Source: Thozetella sp. PMI_491 (Eukaryota > Ascomycota > Sordariomycetes > Chaetosphaeriales > Chaetosphaeriaceae). Taken from it: a DNA stretch of 64,000 nucleotides. Of the stretch, positions 22,739 through 34,591 are shown piece by piece. Numbering within the stretch: the stretch's first letter is position 1; every line of letters starts with the position of its first letter. The position numbers and the translations under genes are program-made. Under the pieces are notes generated by a model. It was not told the origin of the DNA. It searched no databases and was given only the letters and a program-made list of their open reading frames with translations. The stretch lies in contig MU270063.1 of the NCBI GenBank assembly GCA_021432635.1, positions 372,001 to 436,000 of the forward strand, in the 5' to 3' direction.

Positions 22739-23957
22739 GTTGGGCTTGGTGGTGTGGAAGTGTCTTGGGGATGAAGCAGTAGGCTGAGGCCGGTAGGCGA
22801 ATGCTGGAGTAGTTGACCGGAGGACTCGGTAGGCGGATCGCAATGTGTTGTTTGCTGAGGGATACATCGGAGCGGGAGGAAGCCGGAGAGGGCAGAGTGG
22901 GGACCTAGGGATTTATAGTGAGTGGTGGTGCTGGGCGTGGGCGGGTGTATGGCGGGAAGGAGGGTCGGTCGGAGCCGGTATCTGGCAGCAGAGAAATCAA
23001 ATTGCGGCAGGAGAGCAGAGGCTTCGAGATGCATGATGTAAGGGAAGCCGATTTGTCAGTGCACCCAATGACGCGAGCCCGACCCAGGCCTGCGCACCCC
23101 GCCGCGTGAAATCTCGGCCCTGCATGGAGGGGCTACAGAAAAACATGCTTCCCACCACCTGGCGCCGTCGCTCCGCCATGTGAGTTCTCTTTTGTCACGG
23201 CCGTTGCGCTGCGGGAGCCCTGGCCGGCGGGCCGGACCACCACCTTCGATCCAGTTAGTTCTAGGCCCTTCGGAAGACACATTGAAGCGTATTGCCTCAC
23301 CTAGTCACCCTCTGCTAGCCCAGAGACGGCTGAGGCGCTGGCCGCATCCTGCCTCGGCTCCATGCCTGGAACCCCTTCCTCCTCGGCCGGCAGTCGAATT
23401 TTCTGTAAGGGATCGGCGCTAGAATTTTCTCCCAGCAGAGCCCGAGCGTCTCAGCCCCCCGGATTCCTCATTGCTGGCAGACAGCACGCCATGATTACGG
23501 AGCTAGGCCTGTGACGAAGAGCGCTGTCAGCACTCGGGGTCTGGTCTACTTTGATGTCTCTTTCCATTCCAAATACCGAGCATTCAGCGCTCTCTCCGAA
23601 CGCTTTCCTGACGACAGTTTTCTTCTTCGTTTTTTTTTCTCTCTCGCGTTACCCAGAGATCTATCCGACGGACTCGCATAGATACGCCTGTCGCAGATAC
23701 GGGCTGAGTCCCCGTTCGGCCGGAAATCCCGCAAAGCCTTGGTCCCTTCGGCTTTGCATCCTATCGGGGTTTCTTTGTCTCCTCGCTTCGGCCATCCCAT
23801 TGGTCTATCGCAGAGACAGTAAAAACCAGCTTGCGTAACTGCCCGACAGCACAAATGACAATTAATAGAAGTGTCCTCACAGCGGGACCCCTGCAGTTGA
23901 TTGATTATCTTTATTACTATGTATGTTGTAATCCGAGATTGCTCTGACAAAACAGCG
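22739..23957. other. Thioredoxin promoter and 3' flank of the membrane-protein gene
   Basis: No gene was recognised. A pyrimidine-rich plus-strand tract lies near 23,600-23,650. Small open frames on both strands are not protein-like. Confidence 0.35.
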
Positions 23958-26498
23958 CTACCGCTTGAAGTTGCGGAATATAATGCTCCCTTCCCTCATC
24001 TGCTGGACGTCGCCCTCGAGGCCGAACCCGTACTTGATCTCGGCCGGCTTGTACGTCGTGGAGCCGTCGGCGCCGCCCCGGTCGCTCGGGAACGAACCGT
24101 CCAGCGTGCCTCCGCAGTGCAGCAGGCCGTAGCCCATCCGCTGCCCCTTGATATCCCTGGGCACGTCGGCGCCCGTGGCCGAGCCTCGCCCCTCCCAGTC
24201 CAGCTTGTCTAGGGCCGGCCCGCGAGTGGCGGCCGTGACGCTTGAGAAGCGCACATCCCGCAGCGCGCCGTCGTTCTCCCAGATGGCCCAGGCACCGGCC
24301 AGCACCCCCGCGAGCGCCAGCGTGATGGCGATGGCGTAGACGATCCAGAGATCGCGCTGGTGGTAGCTGAACATGTTGGCCGTGCGCGACCGCGTGCACG
24401 GCTGCATGTAGGCTGTCTCGTTGCCCCCGGAGCCCCCAGACTTGCGCTCGCCGCTCTGCTCGCCCGGCTGCGCAGCCCAGACAACGGGCACGAACTGGCC
24501 GTTGCTGAAGACGCTGAGGATCAGCTCCTCGTAGAAGGACTGGATCAGCGGGGCCAGGTCCGGCACGGGGAAGTAGTTGCTCGCCGGGTCCAGCAGCTTG
24601 GTCTGGATGGCGTCGGTGTTGACGATGGGGTTGGCAAGCGCCTCGTCGACCTCGACGGTGCCGTTGATGAAGTCGCGCAGCATGTAGCCGAGCGAGTGGT
24701 AGGCTCCGATGCGGCGGTAGCGCCCTACGTCGGTAGGGTACACGTAGTTGTCCTCGGGCACGGCCGTCGTGTTGTCGGCCGTGCCGTCATTCGCCTCGAC
24801 CCCGCGGAGGAAGGTGGTGTTGACGATCGGGTTCAGGAACTTGCGCGCCGTCACGTTCGTGTACTGCGTGCTCTCGGTGTAGTTGAAGGTTACGTTGTAC
24901 TGCGTCTCGTAGTGCTCACAAGCGAAGAGCTTGGAGGTGAAGGCAGCCTTCCAGTTGGGGTCGTTCGGGTCGTCTGGCGGCTGGACGTTCGGGTCGGCCA
25001 GGAGCGCGTAGCCGATCCAGATGACGGGCTCGGTGCGAAAGGCGCCAAAGTGCTTGGGGTACGGCGGCTTCGTCGTCGGGCGCCCACCGATGCCGACCTC
25101 CTTCATCTGCGTGGTTGAGTACTCGCCTCCGCTCGTGAAGGCGTAGTATGTATAGGGCCCCTTGGGGACAATGATATCCAGGTCGAACGGCGGCGCAATG
25201 CTGCCGGACGCCTGCGTGAGGTTCGTGGCCTTCGCGCCCACCCCGCTGGCGAGCTCGGTGCACTTATATCCCGGCGCGATGAAGCTAATGTCGTAGGTGC
25301 AGTTCCAGCCGCTGCCGCAGATGTCGATCGACGCGTTCTTCCGGGGCACGACCTCCTCCAGGAAGGCCCCAATGGTGGCGGTCTGCGCCAGGCGGGGATT
25401 CGGCCCGGTGTAGTAGTCGAACCATGCCTCCCCGTCGTCGGTATCTGGCTTGGTCGTGTTCCACAGGGACAACGGGATCTCGAACAAGTTCCCGATCTTG
25501 GCCTGCGTCCGCCAGTCGTTGGTCTCCTCAAAGGTAAAGTTCAGTGAGCGTGCTCCTGGGCACATGCCGGTCTCGACAGCTGTCATGGGCTCTACCACCA
25601 GCGTGTTGGACGTCAAGATGACGAGCAGCGGTGATATCCTAACCTTGTGTCAGTCATAGACGCCCGGGACGAGAAAGCCAACGAGCGGCCTAGCGGGGAA
25701 GGGCCCGCCTCAACCCACTCACCATACAAACACAGCTAGGGCGATGGCCGTCTTGGCCCTCCGGATGAACTCCCAGTTCCACAGCGCTCCGAAGTCTTCG
25801 GTCGCCGAGAAGAGGGAATCTAGCGCCTTAATGCTCAGCAGGCGCGTCCGCACGGTCGCCCATACACGCTGTCTATACGCCGTCACCACGGCGGCGCTGA
25901 GTCCCGCCTTGGACGCGAACGCCAGCAGCGTCCCGTACCGCAGCATAACCACCTGGTCCTGGGCAGGCTTCCTGTCCAGCGTGGTGTAGAAGATGTGGTG
26001 GCCGACCGCGCAGGCGATTCCGAACAGGAGAAAGACGTACATGAACCACGAGGGATGGAGGCGCCAGTGCCACGGCCAAGTGCACCACCGCCTAGGCTTC
26101 CACGGGCGCGGCGTACCCGGGTTCATGTACGGGCTGTGGTTGTAAGTCGCTGGGCTGCCATTGAGGGATTGGGGGAACGACTTGATCGGCCCGGGCGTCT
26201 GCATCAAGAGGGCCGTGTTGGAGGCATCAATGCCTTGGGCAGACTTGTTGCCGTAGCCGGGATCGTAGCTGGTGTCTGGGTACCCATGGCCTGAGTTTCC
26301 GAAGGGGGTGCGGTCGTACATGACCTCGGGGGTCCCCAGGTCGACGATCCCCAGCCCATAGTTTGCTGACCCCTTGGAGTCGGCCACCGGCGAGGCATAG
26401 GCACGCGATTGCTGGGGCGAGCCGAACGAGTCTGCAGAGCAGGCGGAAACCCCGTCGTCCGTCTTGGAGCGGACCCGTTCAAGCCGCACCGAATTCAT
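23958..26498 (-). CDS. Large membrane protein of unknown function (often labelled 'formylmethionine deformylase-like' in fungi)
   Basis: Exons (minus) 26498-25723 and 25638-23958, joined in phase 2 (AVFVW-ISPLLVIL), encode 818 residues. The N-terminal 140 residues are disordered and Pro/Tyr/Ser-rich. Membrane helices follow at WFMYVFLLFGIACAVG, a RYGTLLAFASKAGLSAAVVT segment and AIALAVFVWISPLLVIL. Then comes an extracellular region of about 400 residues with many N-glycosylation sequons (NFT, NTT, NCT, NLT, NVT, NGT) and paired cysteines. A last membrane helix is at WIVYAIAITLALAGVLAGAWAI, before a cytoplasmic tail. Proteins of this layout are common in Pezizomycotina. The deformylase name sometimes attached to them has no support in these residues: no HEXXH metal-binding motif was seen. 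Confidence 0.9.
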
Positions 26499-28226
26499 GA
26501 CGGGCCGGTGCGCCGGCGGCGGCGGCGTCTCGCTAGCGATTGCAACGCTTTGCGCGAGTTGAATCCCCCGCAAAATTGGGCAATTCCGATGTCGTCGCAG
26601 CCCCTCAGCGCCGGTGGTGACGAGCAGTTGTTGGTGTTACCTCGAGTCGTGGGCGAATTGGTGTTGAGGTCATAGTGATTTTTGTTTGGCGCTTAAGGCG
26701 TGGCGCAAGAGGTTGGGGGGGGACAAACTTCAAGACACGGATGTACCAGCTAGTGGACCAACACAGCTAGATATTGCGAGCATCGGCACCACAAGACTGG
26801 AAGCGCTAGATAAGGCGGGTTTGGAGAAGGGGTAGGGGGGAGACGTGGCGCGGGATCGGCGTCTGGCTGGGGCGAGCAGAGACACCCCGGGCATGATACT
26901 TTTATTCTCCATTCTGTTTTCTCCGACCCGATGGGCGGGCGGCAGCGGCAGCTTCAAGCTGACGTCTCGCGTATATCATTCCCAGTCTGGGCTAGCCTCA
27001 TGGAATTACATGGGGTGCGCATCACGACCACTAAGAAAATAGAGTTTTGTGGTTATAAAAACCGGTCCAAACGGGGGGCGCGGCTGCTATACTCCCGCTG
27101 GAAAAGTCCGGGTGCTTCCCTTTTGGCAGCCTTTGGCCGCCTGGTGGCCCCTGCCCTGTGTCGCCTACTGCAGGTAGGCACAGTAGAGAAAGGCCTGGGC
27201 CTAGGGCTGTGCTTACCTACATGCTGGGGCTGACGACTGACGACTGGCCCAATCCTGCGGGACCCTCCTGAGCCTGCAGGTTGGTGCGGGAGGACGTGCT
27301 GCGATTCGCCCCAATCCGCCCCCTTCCCACACGAGGCAAGAGGGGGCGCTTGGCCCCCCGATACCTGTCTGGGTCATATCTGACAGTGATGCTAGGGGGC
27401 TGGCCCTGTTTGGTCCGTTGTCCAGAGCACTATAGATAGTGTGTTTGCGTATGCCCCAATCCCTGCAGCAACCCCCAACCTCTCCTTCCCAGCTCCCATT
27501 GCCAGGCTTGCCAGTCAGCATGCGGCTGCCCCAAGAGGATCAAGGAAATCCAGGGGGTTTCAGGGGCCTAGCAGCCGAGCTCCCGGTTGAGATTGCCCAG
27601 GGCGCACCCTACTCCGTAATGACTTGGCGGTTCGTCAGATCTTCGCTCCCCCCCCCCCCCCCCCACATTCCTAACTCGCCGGTTGCTACTTTGTTGTAGT
27701 ATGCCTATACCTGTACTACTCTGGCCGTCTTGGTATCATAGACGAAGGATAATAAGCAGCCCCTTCATCCTCTCCGAAATTTGGGTTGCCGGTGAATCAT
27801 GAGAACTGCAGCATGACTACAGTATGCCTCTCCGTGCCTCCTTCCTTGCCTCGTACATGCTATTATCTCTCAACAGAAATTTTGTTGCAAGGGTATCCGG
27901 GGGCCTCGACCCAGGCAGCAGCAAAGGGGCATAGCTGATATTTTGGGCCATCGCGCCCAGCCCCTGCCACACTCTCAAATGTTGCCAAGGAAGCTGCTTG
28001 TGGAATTCTTTCGCATTTTTTCATTTCTAATTTTTATGGAAGCAATACCGAGTCCGTCGACGCTCTATGGGTATTGATACTGCCACATGCTGCCACCATT
28101 CTAACCGACTGCCCGCAACCTTGGCCGAGGTTGGCTGGAAGGCCACCAGGCCGCCTGTTCCTCGAGCCTGCTGATGCTTCCCCTCCTCCCCTCCCCCTTC
28201 GTTCCATCCGCATCCTTATGTTCCGC
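26499..28226. other. Intergenic, no gene recognised
   Basis: Shared by the promoter of the large membrane protein and the 3' flank of the small protein at 28227. It contains a 17-nt poly-C run (27648-27664) and no credible coding frame. Confidence 0.35.
27648..27664. repeat. Poly-C run
   Basis: Seventeen consecutive C residues in the intergenic region. Length is uncertain, as for any homopolymer. Confidence 0.8.
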
Positions 28227-28931
28227 TCAGGCTGCCGCCGCACTGGTCGCTGCTGCATTGTTCTTCCTGCGGGCTCGCACGTAAAGGCCGATGGCCGTGA
28301 TGACGGCCATGACAGCGAAGCGCTCCCCCAAAACGCCTGCGCCCCCGCTGCCCAGAAACTCAAACGTGAAGCGCTTGGACATGCTCATGCCCACCCGCGC
28401 GCAGAGGGCCACCGCCTCGCCGGTGCTCGAGCGAGTCAGCCGCCACCCCGTCAAGCTGCCGCCGAGGCGCGACACCTCGCTCCAGCTGCCATGGGTCCAT
28501 GCAAACTCCTCGCGGCGGGGGCCCTTGGGGCCGTCGACCTCGATGCTGAAGACGTACGACTTGGAGAGCCAGCCGTGGGAGGTCACGGCCTCCCGCGTGC
28601 TGCCGCCCGCCTGCGCCGGCGGCAGGTCGACGTCCATGCCCCCGCCCCACTTGTGCAGAGTGACGCTGGCGAGCGGTGGGGCCGATTCGGTCTTCCCGTT
28701 GTGGAGGATCACGTCCGGCTTGCCTGACCACCCCGTGTGGCCCGAGACGTAGTAGAGGGGCTCGTTCTGGTGCGGGCCGAGGATGCAGTCCCTGCTGAAG
28801 GCGCCGGCCCCGTAGATGCTGAATTCGGCGGGGAACTGTCGGTTGATCGACCCCGGCGGCGCCTCCATCAGGTCGCCGCCATACGGAGGCGGAGGGCCGG
28901 GCATCTTAGCGCTGGAAGGGACGGCAGTCAT
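28227..28931 (-). CDS. Fungal protein of unknown function with beta-strand-rich core
   Basis: A single exon of 234 residues from the ATG at 28931 (ATCACCATGACT). The upstream in-frame stretch has no ATG. The core blocks are LYYVSGHTGWSGKPDVILHN, APPLASVTLHKW, YVFSIEVDGPKGPRREEFAWTH and SWSEVSRLGGSLTGWRLTR. They alternate short strands and turns in a way that recalls the tubby C-terminal/LURP-one barrel, but this is only an impression. The C-terminal AVMAVITAIGLYVRARRK could be a weak membrane anchor. No catalytic motif was seen. Confidence 0.72.
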   Translation of the reverse strand: MTAVPSSAKMPGPPPPYGGDLMEAPPGSINRQFPAEFSIYGAGAFSRDCILGPHQNEPLYYVSGHTGWSGKPDVILHNGKTESAPPLASVTLHKWGGGMDVDLPPAQAGGSTREAVTSHGWLSKSYVFSIEVDGPKGPRREEFAWTHGSWSEVSRLGGSLTGWRLTRSSTGEAVALCARVGMSMSKRFTFEFLGSGGAGVLGERFAVMAVITAIGLYVRARRKNNAAATSAAAA

Positions 28932-29753
28932 GGTGATCCAGGGAGCAGCGGAAGGCTTGCTTAGCGGGGCTGGTGCTTTGGTGGCTGCTCGAGTGTCGCC
29001 GGATGATAGGTTTCGAGGTTTAGCTCGTTGTTGGATCTGTGGAATTCTCAAGGGACTGCTAGGTGGTAGTTTGACCTAGCCTATCATTCTGGGGATTTGA
29101 CTGGCGTCATCCTCCGGGCTCCCCCTCCCTTTAAACACAGGTCAGGCAGCGAGAAAGCGGGCTCCAGCGGGAGGTCGATCACCCCAGATCGACACCGAAG
29201 CATCGCACCTACCGCCGAGGCGGCTCAGCAGGCATGCGAGGTATGGGCAGTCGGCGCCCTATGCGGAATCCTTCCATCCAATGGGGCGGCCGCCTACAAG
29301 ACTGGTGTTGTAGCCTGTGCATATCCCGCACTCAGCCATCGCCTCTGGGGGGGCTGAAGGGACCCCGCTACGTCATGGTAAACTCAACCTCAAACGTCAT
29401 TTGGTCCTTCGGAGTGGCCTGCTGAGCCCCCAAAGGCATGTTGGTCCCCCCCACAACCCCCCCGGCTCCATGGACTTTTGCTCACGCGACTGTCAATCAG
29501 TGGGTGAAAGGAAACCTTTTTTTTTCTTCCGTTGTTTTTACTTATTCAAAGAAGAATGCGAATTATTTACGGCTTTTGTCCCCAGCCTCTCTCGCAGCGC
29601 CAAGTGGCACGCGAAGTAGGAGGTGGGGCTATAGTCGACAGCAGAGTGGTCATCGCAGGAACTCTCTGCTCCTTTACAATGCCAAAGGATCCCGGTTCCC
29701 TACCCCCTCCCTCCCCCCGCCCTTTGACCCCCCTCCCCCCTTTTTGCATTCCT
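28932..29753. other. Intergenic between the unknown protein and the GMC oxidoreductase gene
   Basis: No gene was seen. A T-rich tract lies at about 29,517-29,545 and a C/T-rich tract at about 29,700-29,745, just downstream of the oxidoreductase stop codon. Confidence 0.35.
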
Positions 29754-31651
29754 CTACGCCTTCTTCGCGTCCGCCAGGATATCCTCGGCCGCCTTGGCCG
29801 AGAGCATAAAGGTCGGGAAGACGGGGAAGGCGCCCGGCACCACGGGAAACGCAGACGCGTCGACCACGCGCAGGTTCTTGACGCCGCGCACGCGGAACTT
29901 GGAGTCCAGCACGGCCATCTTGTCGTCGTCGCCGCCGATGGCGCAGGTCGACGTGGCGTGGTGCGAGTAGGCCTGCGTCTTGAAGTGCTCGGCCTGCTGC
30001 GCGTCGGTGCAGCCGGCGCCGGCGTTGGTGCCCGGGCACGGGTGCGACTCGTTGAACGGGAGCACGGGGTTGCCAGCCGCCTGCCACGCCTTGCGGAGCA
30101 TGTTGGCCCCCTCGACCAGCTCGTTGAGGTCCTTGTCGCCGTTCTCCTCGAAGAAGCGGAAGTTGATGTCGGGCACGTCCTGCGGGTCCGCGCTCGTCAG
30201 CCGCACCGAGCCGCGCTGCGACTTGGGCCCGATGTGCACCATGGCGCACGTGTACTGGTTCGGCCCGTAGTACTCGGGGAAGCCCGGCCAGAAGCCCTCG
30301 AACGAGAAGACGCCGCACCAGGTGAAGATGTTGCGCTTCTTGGTCGGCGCCGACGGCGTCCGGAACATCATGGTGATGAGCCCGCCGTCGACCGGCACCT
30401 TGCTGAGCCCCAGCAAGCTGCCCTCGTAGTTGTCGGCCAGGCGCTCGCCCACGCCGGGGAGGTCCTTGATGAGCGGGATGCTGAACTTCTTGAGCTCGTC
30501 GGCGGGGCCAATGCCGCTGAGTTTGAGGATCTGCGGGCTGTTGAAGGCACCACCCGACACGATGACCTCGCGCTTGGCCGTGAACTTGACCAGCGGGCCC
30601 TTGGTGCCCGCCACGTGCTTGGGGTCGGCTTTGTAGCTCGAACCACCCTGCATGACCTCGACACCGATGGCCGCAGGTGCTGCGCCGGCGGTGGCGTTGG
30701 CGAAGAGCACCTTGGTCACAAACGAGTTGAGCTGCACCGTAAGCGGGTACTTCTTAGGGTCCTTGAGCGTCGCCTTGATGTAGTTATTGGGGCTCGACCG
30801 CTTGCCCTGGTTGTCACTGTGCTGCGCCATGTTGTAGAAACTGGTGATTTCGTCCTTGTTCTTGTAGTCGCCGAGGATATCGCGGTTGGCCAAGTTGGCC
30901 ACGTCATTGGGATCCTGGCCAGTCAGCCGGGCCATCTCCTTCATGATCTTGGTGCCCGAGAGGCTGGAGTTGGCAGCCCACGAGGCGTCGCCACGCGCAA
31001 CGGCGAGGAATCCTATATCACAAGTGTTAGCCGGCTGCTCGGGCTGAACGAAGGGTGGCAGTGGATTTTGCACTTACCATCGAAGCCATGGTTCGGGGTG
31101 GTCTTGGGCAGGTACTGGTTGTTCTCAATCTGGATGAGGTACTTGCGCATCTTGTCAGCGGCCCAGCTCGTGTCGCCCGTCTTGTTGACGATGATGTTCC
31201 AGTCGTCATCCTGCGGCAGCGAGCACACGGCGCCGTTGTGCATGGCGCAGCCGCCGAGCACGGCCGCGCGCGGGTACTGGATGCCCAGCTGCTTAGATCC
31301 GGGCGGGGGGTCCAGGCCGACGTAGAAGGTGCCGTCAGACTGCAGCCACGTCATGTGCTTAAACTTGAGCTCGCGCGCGGGGTCCTCCGAGTGCTTGACC
31401 CAGAAGTCCCAGCGGCTCAGGTCGTCGTTGGCGGCCTCGTTGAAGTTCTGCAGGTCCGCGTACAGCGGATTGTCGCCCTGGTCCGTGCCGGCCTCGAGGA
31501 GCAGGGTCGAGTACCCAGCCCGAGCGAGGTCGCAGGCCAGCGGCCCACCGCCGGGCCCGCTGCCGACGACGATGTAGTCATACTCGCTGGGCACGGGGTC
31601 GGCCGCCAGCACCACGGTGGCGGCCACGACCGAGAGCAATTGGTAACGCAT
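29754..31651 (-). CDS. Secreted GMC-type FAD oxidoreductase
   Basis: Exons (minus) 31651-31078 and 31012-29754, joined in phase 1, encode 610 residues. A signal peptide (MRYQLLSVVAATVVLA) precedes the FAD-binding Rossmann motif EYDYIVVGSGPGGGPLA and its LLLEAG end. The GMC signature RAAVLGGCAMHNGAV and the second signature GGAFNSPQILKLSGIGP follow. The first active-site His lies in SHHATSTCAIG (residues 542-543). At the usual place of the second catalytic His/Asn the sequence is PGAFPVFPTFMLS. Members oxidise alcohols, sugars or aryl alcohols and pass electrons to oxygen or quinones. The substrate cannot be told. Several NxS/T sequons fit secretion. Confidence 0.94.
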
Positions 31652-33204
31652 GTTTGGCAGTTCTCGCGGAGGCCGTCGCGTAGCTATCGTCTCTCGACTG
31701 CTCGGCTTCGAAGCATCCAAGGGACGTCGCACAATTCAGGTCCCAGGGGTAGCTTAGTATGTCTATTTTATAGCGCGCCCCTGAGATGGGCGGTTCTGTA
31801 ATCTAGCTCCCGCGGCCGGCACGAAAGCGGAAGGGCGCCATATCTCCCGGCGGCAGCAGCTCTGCGGTAATTGCAGGCGGGGATGTCGAGCGGCAAGATA
31901 GGCTTACGCCTTCTTAGCCAGTCCGGCGGCCGTCGACGTGGTCGGTTCCAGATGCTGGTTCCAATCTATTGGGTTTGTGGCTAAATAACCCGCCTGGGCC
32001 CGACAGGGCTCGATCGAGCACCCGGCCCATCCGCCTGGGAGAGGAACCGGCGTCCAGTGACATCGGCTTAAACGGCATGCAAAATTAATCCCCAATCGTC
32101 CCACGGCCGCATCTGCAGTCCCCTCGCCCCGGCGTCTACCCGTCTGCCCTGCGGTGATGGTTACATACTCTGTGCAACGCGAGGTAACGCGCGCGCCGGA
32201 ACCCCGATGTTCGCGGCCCTTCGGGACGTTGATACGACCTTGATATACGTAAGTAAGCAGTCCACCTTTTGCATAAGTCAGCTCGCGGCTGCAACCCATA
32301 GTGGTGCTAATTAGCTTTCACTTTCTGCTGTTAGGCCCGGGCGGGAGTCCCTTTTGCCCTTGTCTTCGTCGATCGGGAGGGTAAGGTGCTTGTGACCCGA
32401 TCCCGGAGGGGAAATCTACAGATCTGGCAATTTTATCGGCTACGCTAGGATTCGACATGCTGCAAGTCGTCGGCAGACTCTACTACATGTAAATCTCGGC
32501 GCAGGACAGTGTAGTGTACAGCAGGAGTATGCTACAGTGTAAGAGGGGCACAACGCCGCGCCACTGAAAAACTGATGGCAATGCTGGGGATGGACCCTAT
32601 AGACTCAGGAGAACACTCCTCCGATCCAGTACCATCACTGTTGCGCAGCCAGGAAGAGACAATACCTTCCGACAAAGTCCCTACGACAAAGTCCCTACAT
32701 GGTCTTACATCGTCAGCAGGGATCCAATCCGCGGGCGTCTCACAGGTGCCGACGTCTAGCGGCTGCTCGTTGCGTCAGCAATGTCACCTTGTGCGACCCC
32801 GCTGCCGATTATAGCAGTGTGATACAATAAAGGATTACACGAGTAGGGTGGTGGCAACCCCAATACGTTCTCCGGAGAATCTCACCTCGACGTACGCAGA
32901 ACAGAAGAGCAATGGCCTCACTACCTGGCGAGGGCCAAGGAAGGGTTACGATTGTGTCACCCCTTCATGCGAGAGGGCTAGTTGCGTTTCCGTAATCCAC
33001 CGGTTGCCACAAACATACATGAAGGAGTGAGGCTTGTCTTGTCGAATAGAAGAAAATTGGAAAGACTCCAGAGGCTAGCGAACCAACTGTCATGGGTGTG
33101 GAGGTACAAGGAAGAACACAATGACCACCCCTGCTCCTCATGTTTACCTATAAATAGAGCTGCTTCAGGATGGCGGATGACAGGTCCCTCATCTCATCAT
33201 CATC
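31652..33204. other. Intergenic, no gene recognised
   Basis: Promoter of the GMC gene and 3' flank of the SnoaL-like gene. It includes a perfect 14-bp tandem duplication at 32671-32698. Confidence 0.35.
32671..32698. repeat. Tandem duplication, 2 x 14 bp
   Basis: The unit gacaaagtccctac is repeated twice without change. Confidence 0.9.
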
Positions 33205-33696
33205 TCAGTTTCCCTTCTTTGACATCACAGTCTGGGCCCTCGCAGAAACTGGCGACGGATCCATGTATGTTCTCAATTCCACGGCCGTCAAGGTACCCTT
33301 GTCGCCTGTCGCAAGCTCAATGATATTGAACTCCTTCACCTTGATCTCCTGTCCCTCTTCATCATCCTTGAACACCGTCGTGCTGGTCGACTCGTATAGG
33401 ATCGTCCTCTTGCCGTCTTCCTTGCCAACGTCCCATACAGTATGTACATCGTGGAGGAATTTGGAGACCATCGTGCTCCGCATGGCCAGCATAGGAAGTA
33501 CTTGCTCGGCTGGTTTAGGCTCGCCGTTGTTGATGGCGAAGGTCGCGTTCGGCGCAAGGTACTCGTGAAGAGCGGCGTGGTCGTCACTGTTTAGGGAGTC
33601 CAGGATTGGTAGGAAGGACTTTAGCCAAACCAGTCCTGAGGACGCGTCGGAGGGAATCGACTGGTAAGCGCCTTGGTGAATCGCAGCAGTAGCCAT
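33205..33696 (-). CDS. SnoaL/NTF2-like fold protein
   Basis: An intron-less gene of 163 residues. The pattern WLKSFLPILDSLNSDDHAAL, LAPNATFAINNGEP, then the strand block RTILYESTSTTVFKDDEEGQ and IKVKEFNIIEL fits the cone-shaped alpha+beta NTF2/SnoaL fold (the N-terminal helix, the F-x-x-NG loop, the long sheet). Such small proteins are often stand-alone polyketide cyclases, isomerases or ligand-binding proteins of secondary metabolism. No catalytic Asp/His set can be assigned with confidence. It stands alone, next to a secreted glycosidase on the other strand. Confidence 0.75.
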   Translation of the reverse strand: MATAAIHQGAYQSIPSDASSGLVWLKSFLPILDSLNSDDHAALHEYLAPNATFAINNGEPKPAEQVLPMLAMRSTMVSKFLHDVHTVWDVGKEDGKRTILYESTSTTVFKDDEEGQEIKVKEFNIIELATGDKGTLTAVELRTYMDPSPVSARAQTVMSKKGN

Positions 33697-34591
33697 TGTG
33701 CTTTCTCATTGATTCCATTTACTCTGATGATGAGGAGTCGTCACCTAGGCGCGACGTTGGTGGCGTCTACTGGCGAATTAAATACCTGTGCATGTAGCGC
33801 CGGTGGCGCGGCTGCGAATTCGTCCGTCGTCTTACATCGAATGCCCCTTCATAGCCCAATGAAATGAGCTGTAAGTACCGGGCTCACAGAGCGCAAGTGT
33901 ACAAATTGAAATTTCGCAGGCATAGCTACCCAGCGCATACTCCTGTATACTCCTTTCCCGTGAAGTATATACTTCAGCGCATGACTTCTATGGCCGGCCT
34001 CGCGTCTCACGGCAACCTGCCGCCACTATTCCTTTTTTCTTCGACCTAAGCACTCCTCTCCTTGTTATTTAGAGATGACGATAATGAAGCGACTAAGGAA
34101 GGAACTGTCTTAGAATTTGAATCAATATAAGTTATAAGGTATAGTTAGGGGCCTTTCTTTCAAGAACAATCATTGGGCGGGCGAATAGAAAGTAACACGC
34201 TCGCTCGCTCGGCCGGGTCTTGCCCGATTGCGACAGAGGGACGAGATTGACTCGCGACCAGAATGATGCGATGGGAAATCCATGTGAAGAACGCGGGGAT
34301 ATCCACCTAGTCCGACCGGATACTACACAGACTTTGTCAGTAAGGTGGTATTTAGCGGGGGAATATCCCCGGATTTCGTCACCTCCTCCGAGCCGGCGAG
34401 GCGCGCCAATGAGGCTTGCTTTTCGATCTGTATAGCCGCGGAAGAAATGTGCCCAGGGATCCCTGCGTTGTTATATCGGTGGCATATAAAGACAATGGAT
34501 TGGCTGGCACAGGCACTTCTAGAGCCGTATTGCAGACTCGGTGGAGGTGTTAGGAATCACACTGGCCGGAGCTACTAGGTTCGATTTCGAC
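33697..34591 (+). promoter_or_regulatory. Divergent intergenic promoter with TATA box
   Basis: The region between the SnoaL-like gene and the glycosidase. A TATA-like element (gcatataaag, about 34481-34490) lies roughly 105 bp before the glycosidase ATG. The part at 34,030-34,170 is A/T-rich. No other gene was seen. Confidence 0.4.

Noticed and set aside
24360-25118. A 252-codon plus-strand open frame
   Set aside because: It is antisense to the large membrane protein, with biased Val/Gly/Arg composition and no recognisable domain.
29532-31325. A 597-codon plus-strand open frame
   Set aside because: It lies antisense to the GMC oxidoreductase, lacks family features and reads as a high-GC shadow frame.
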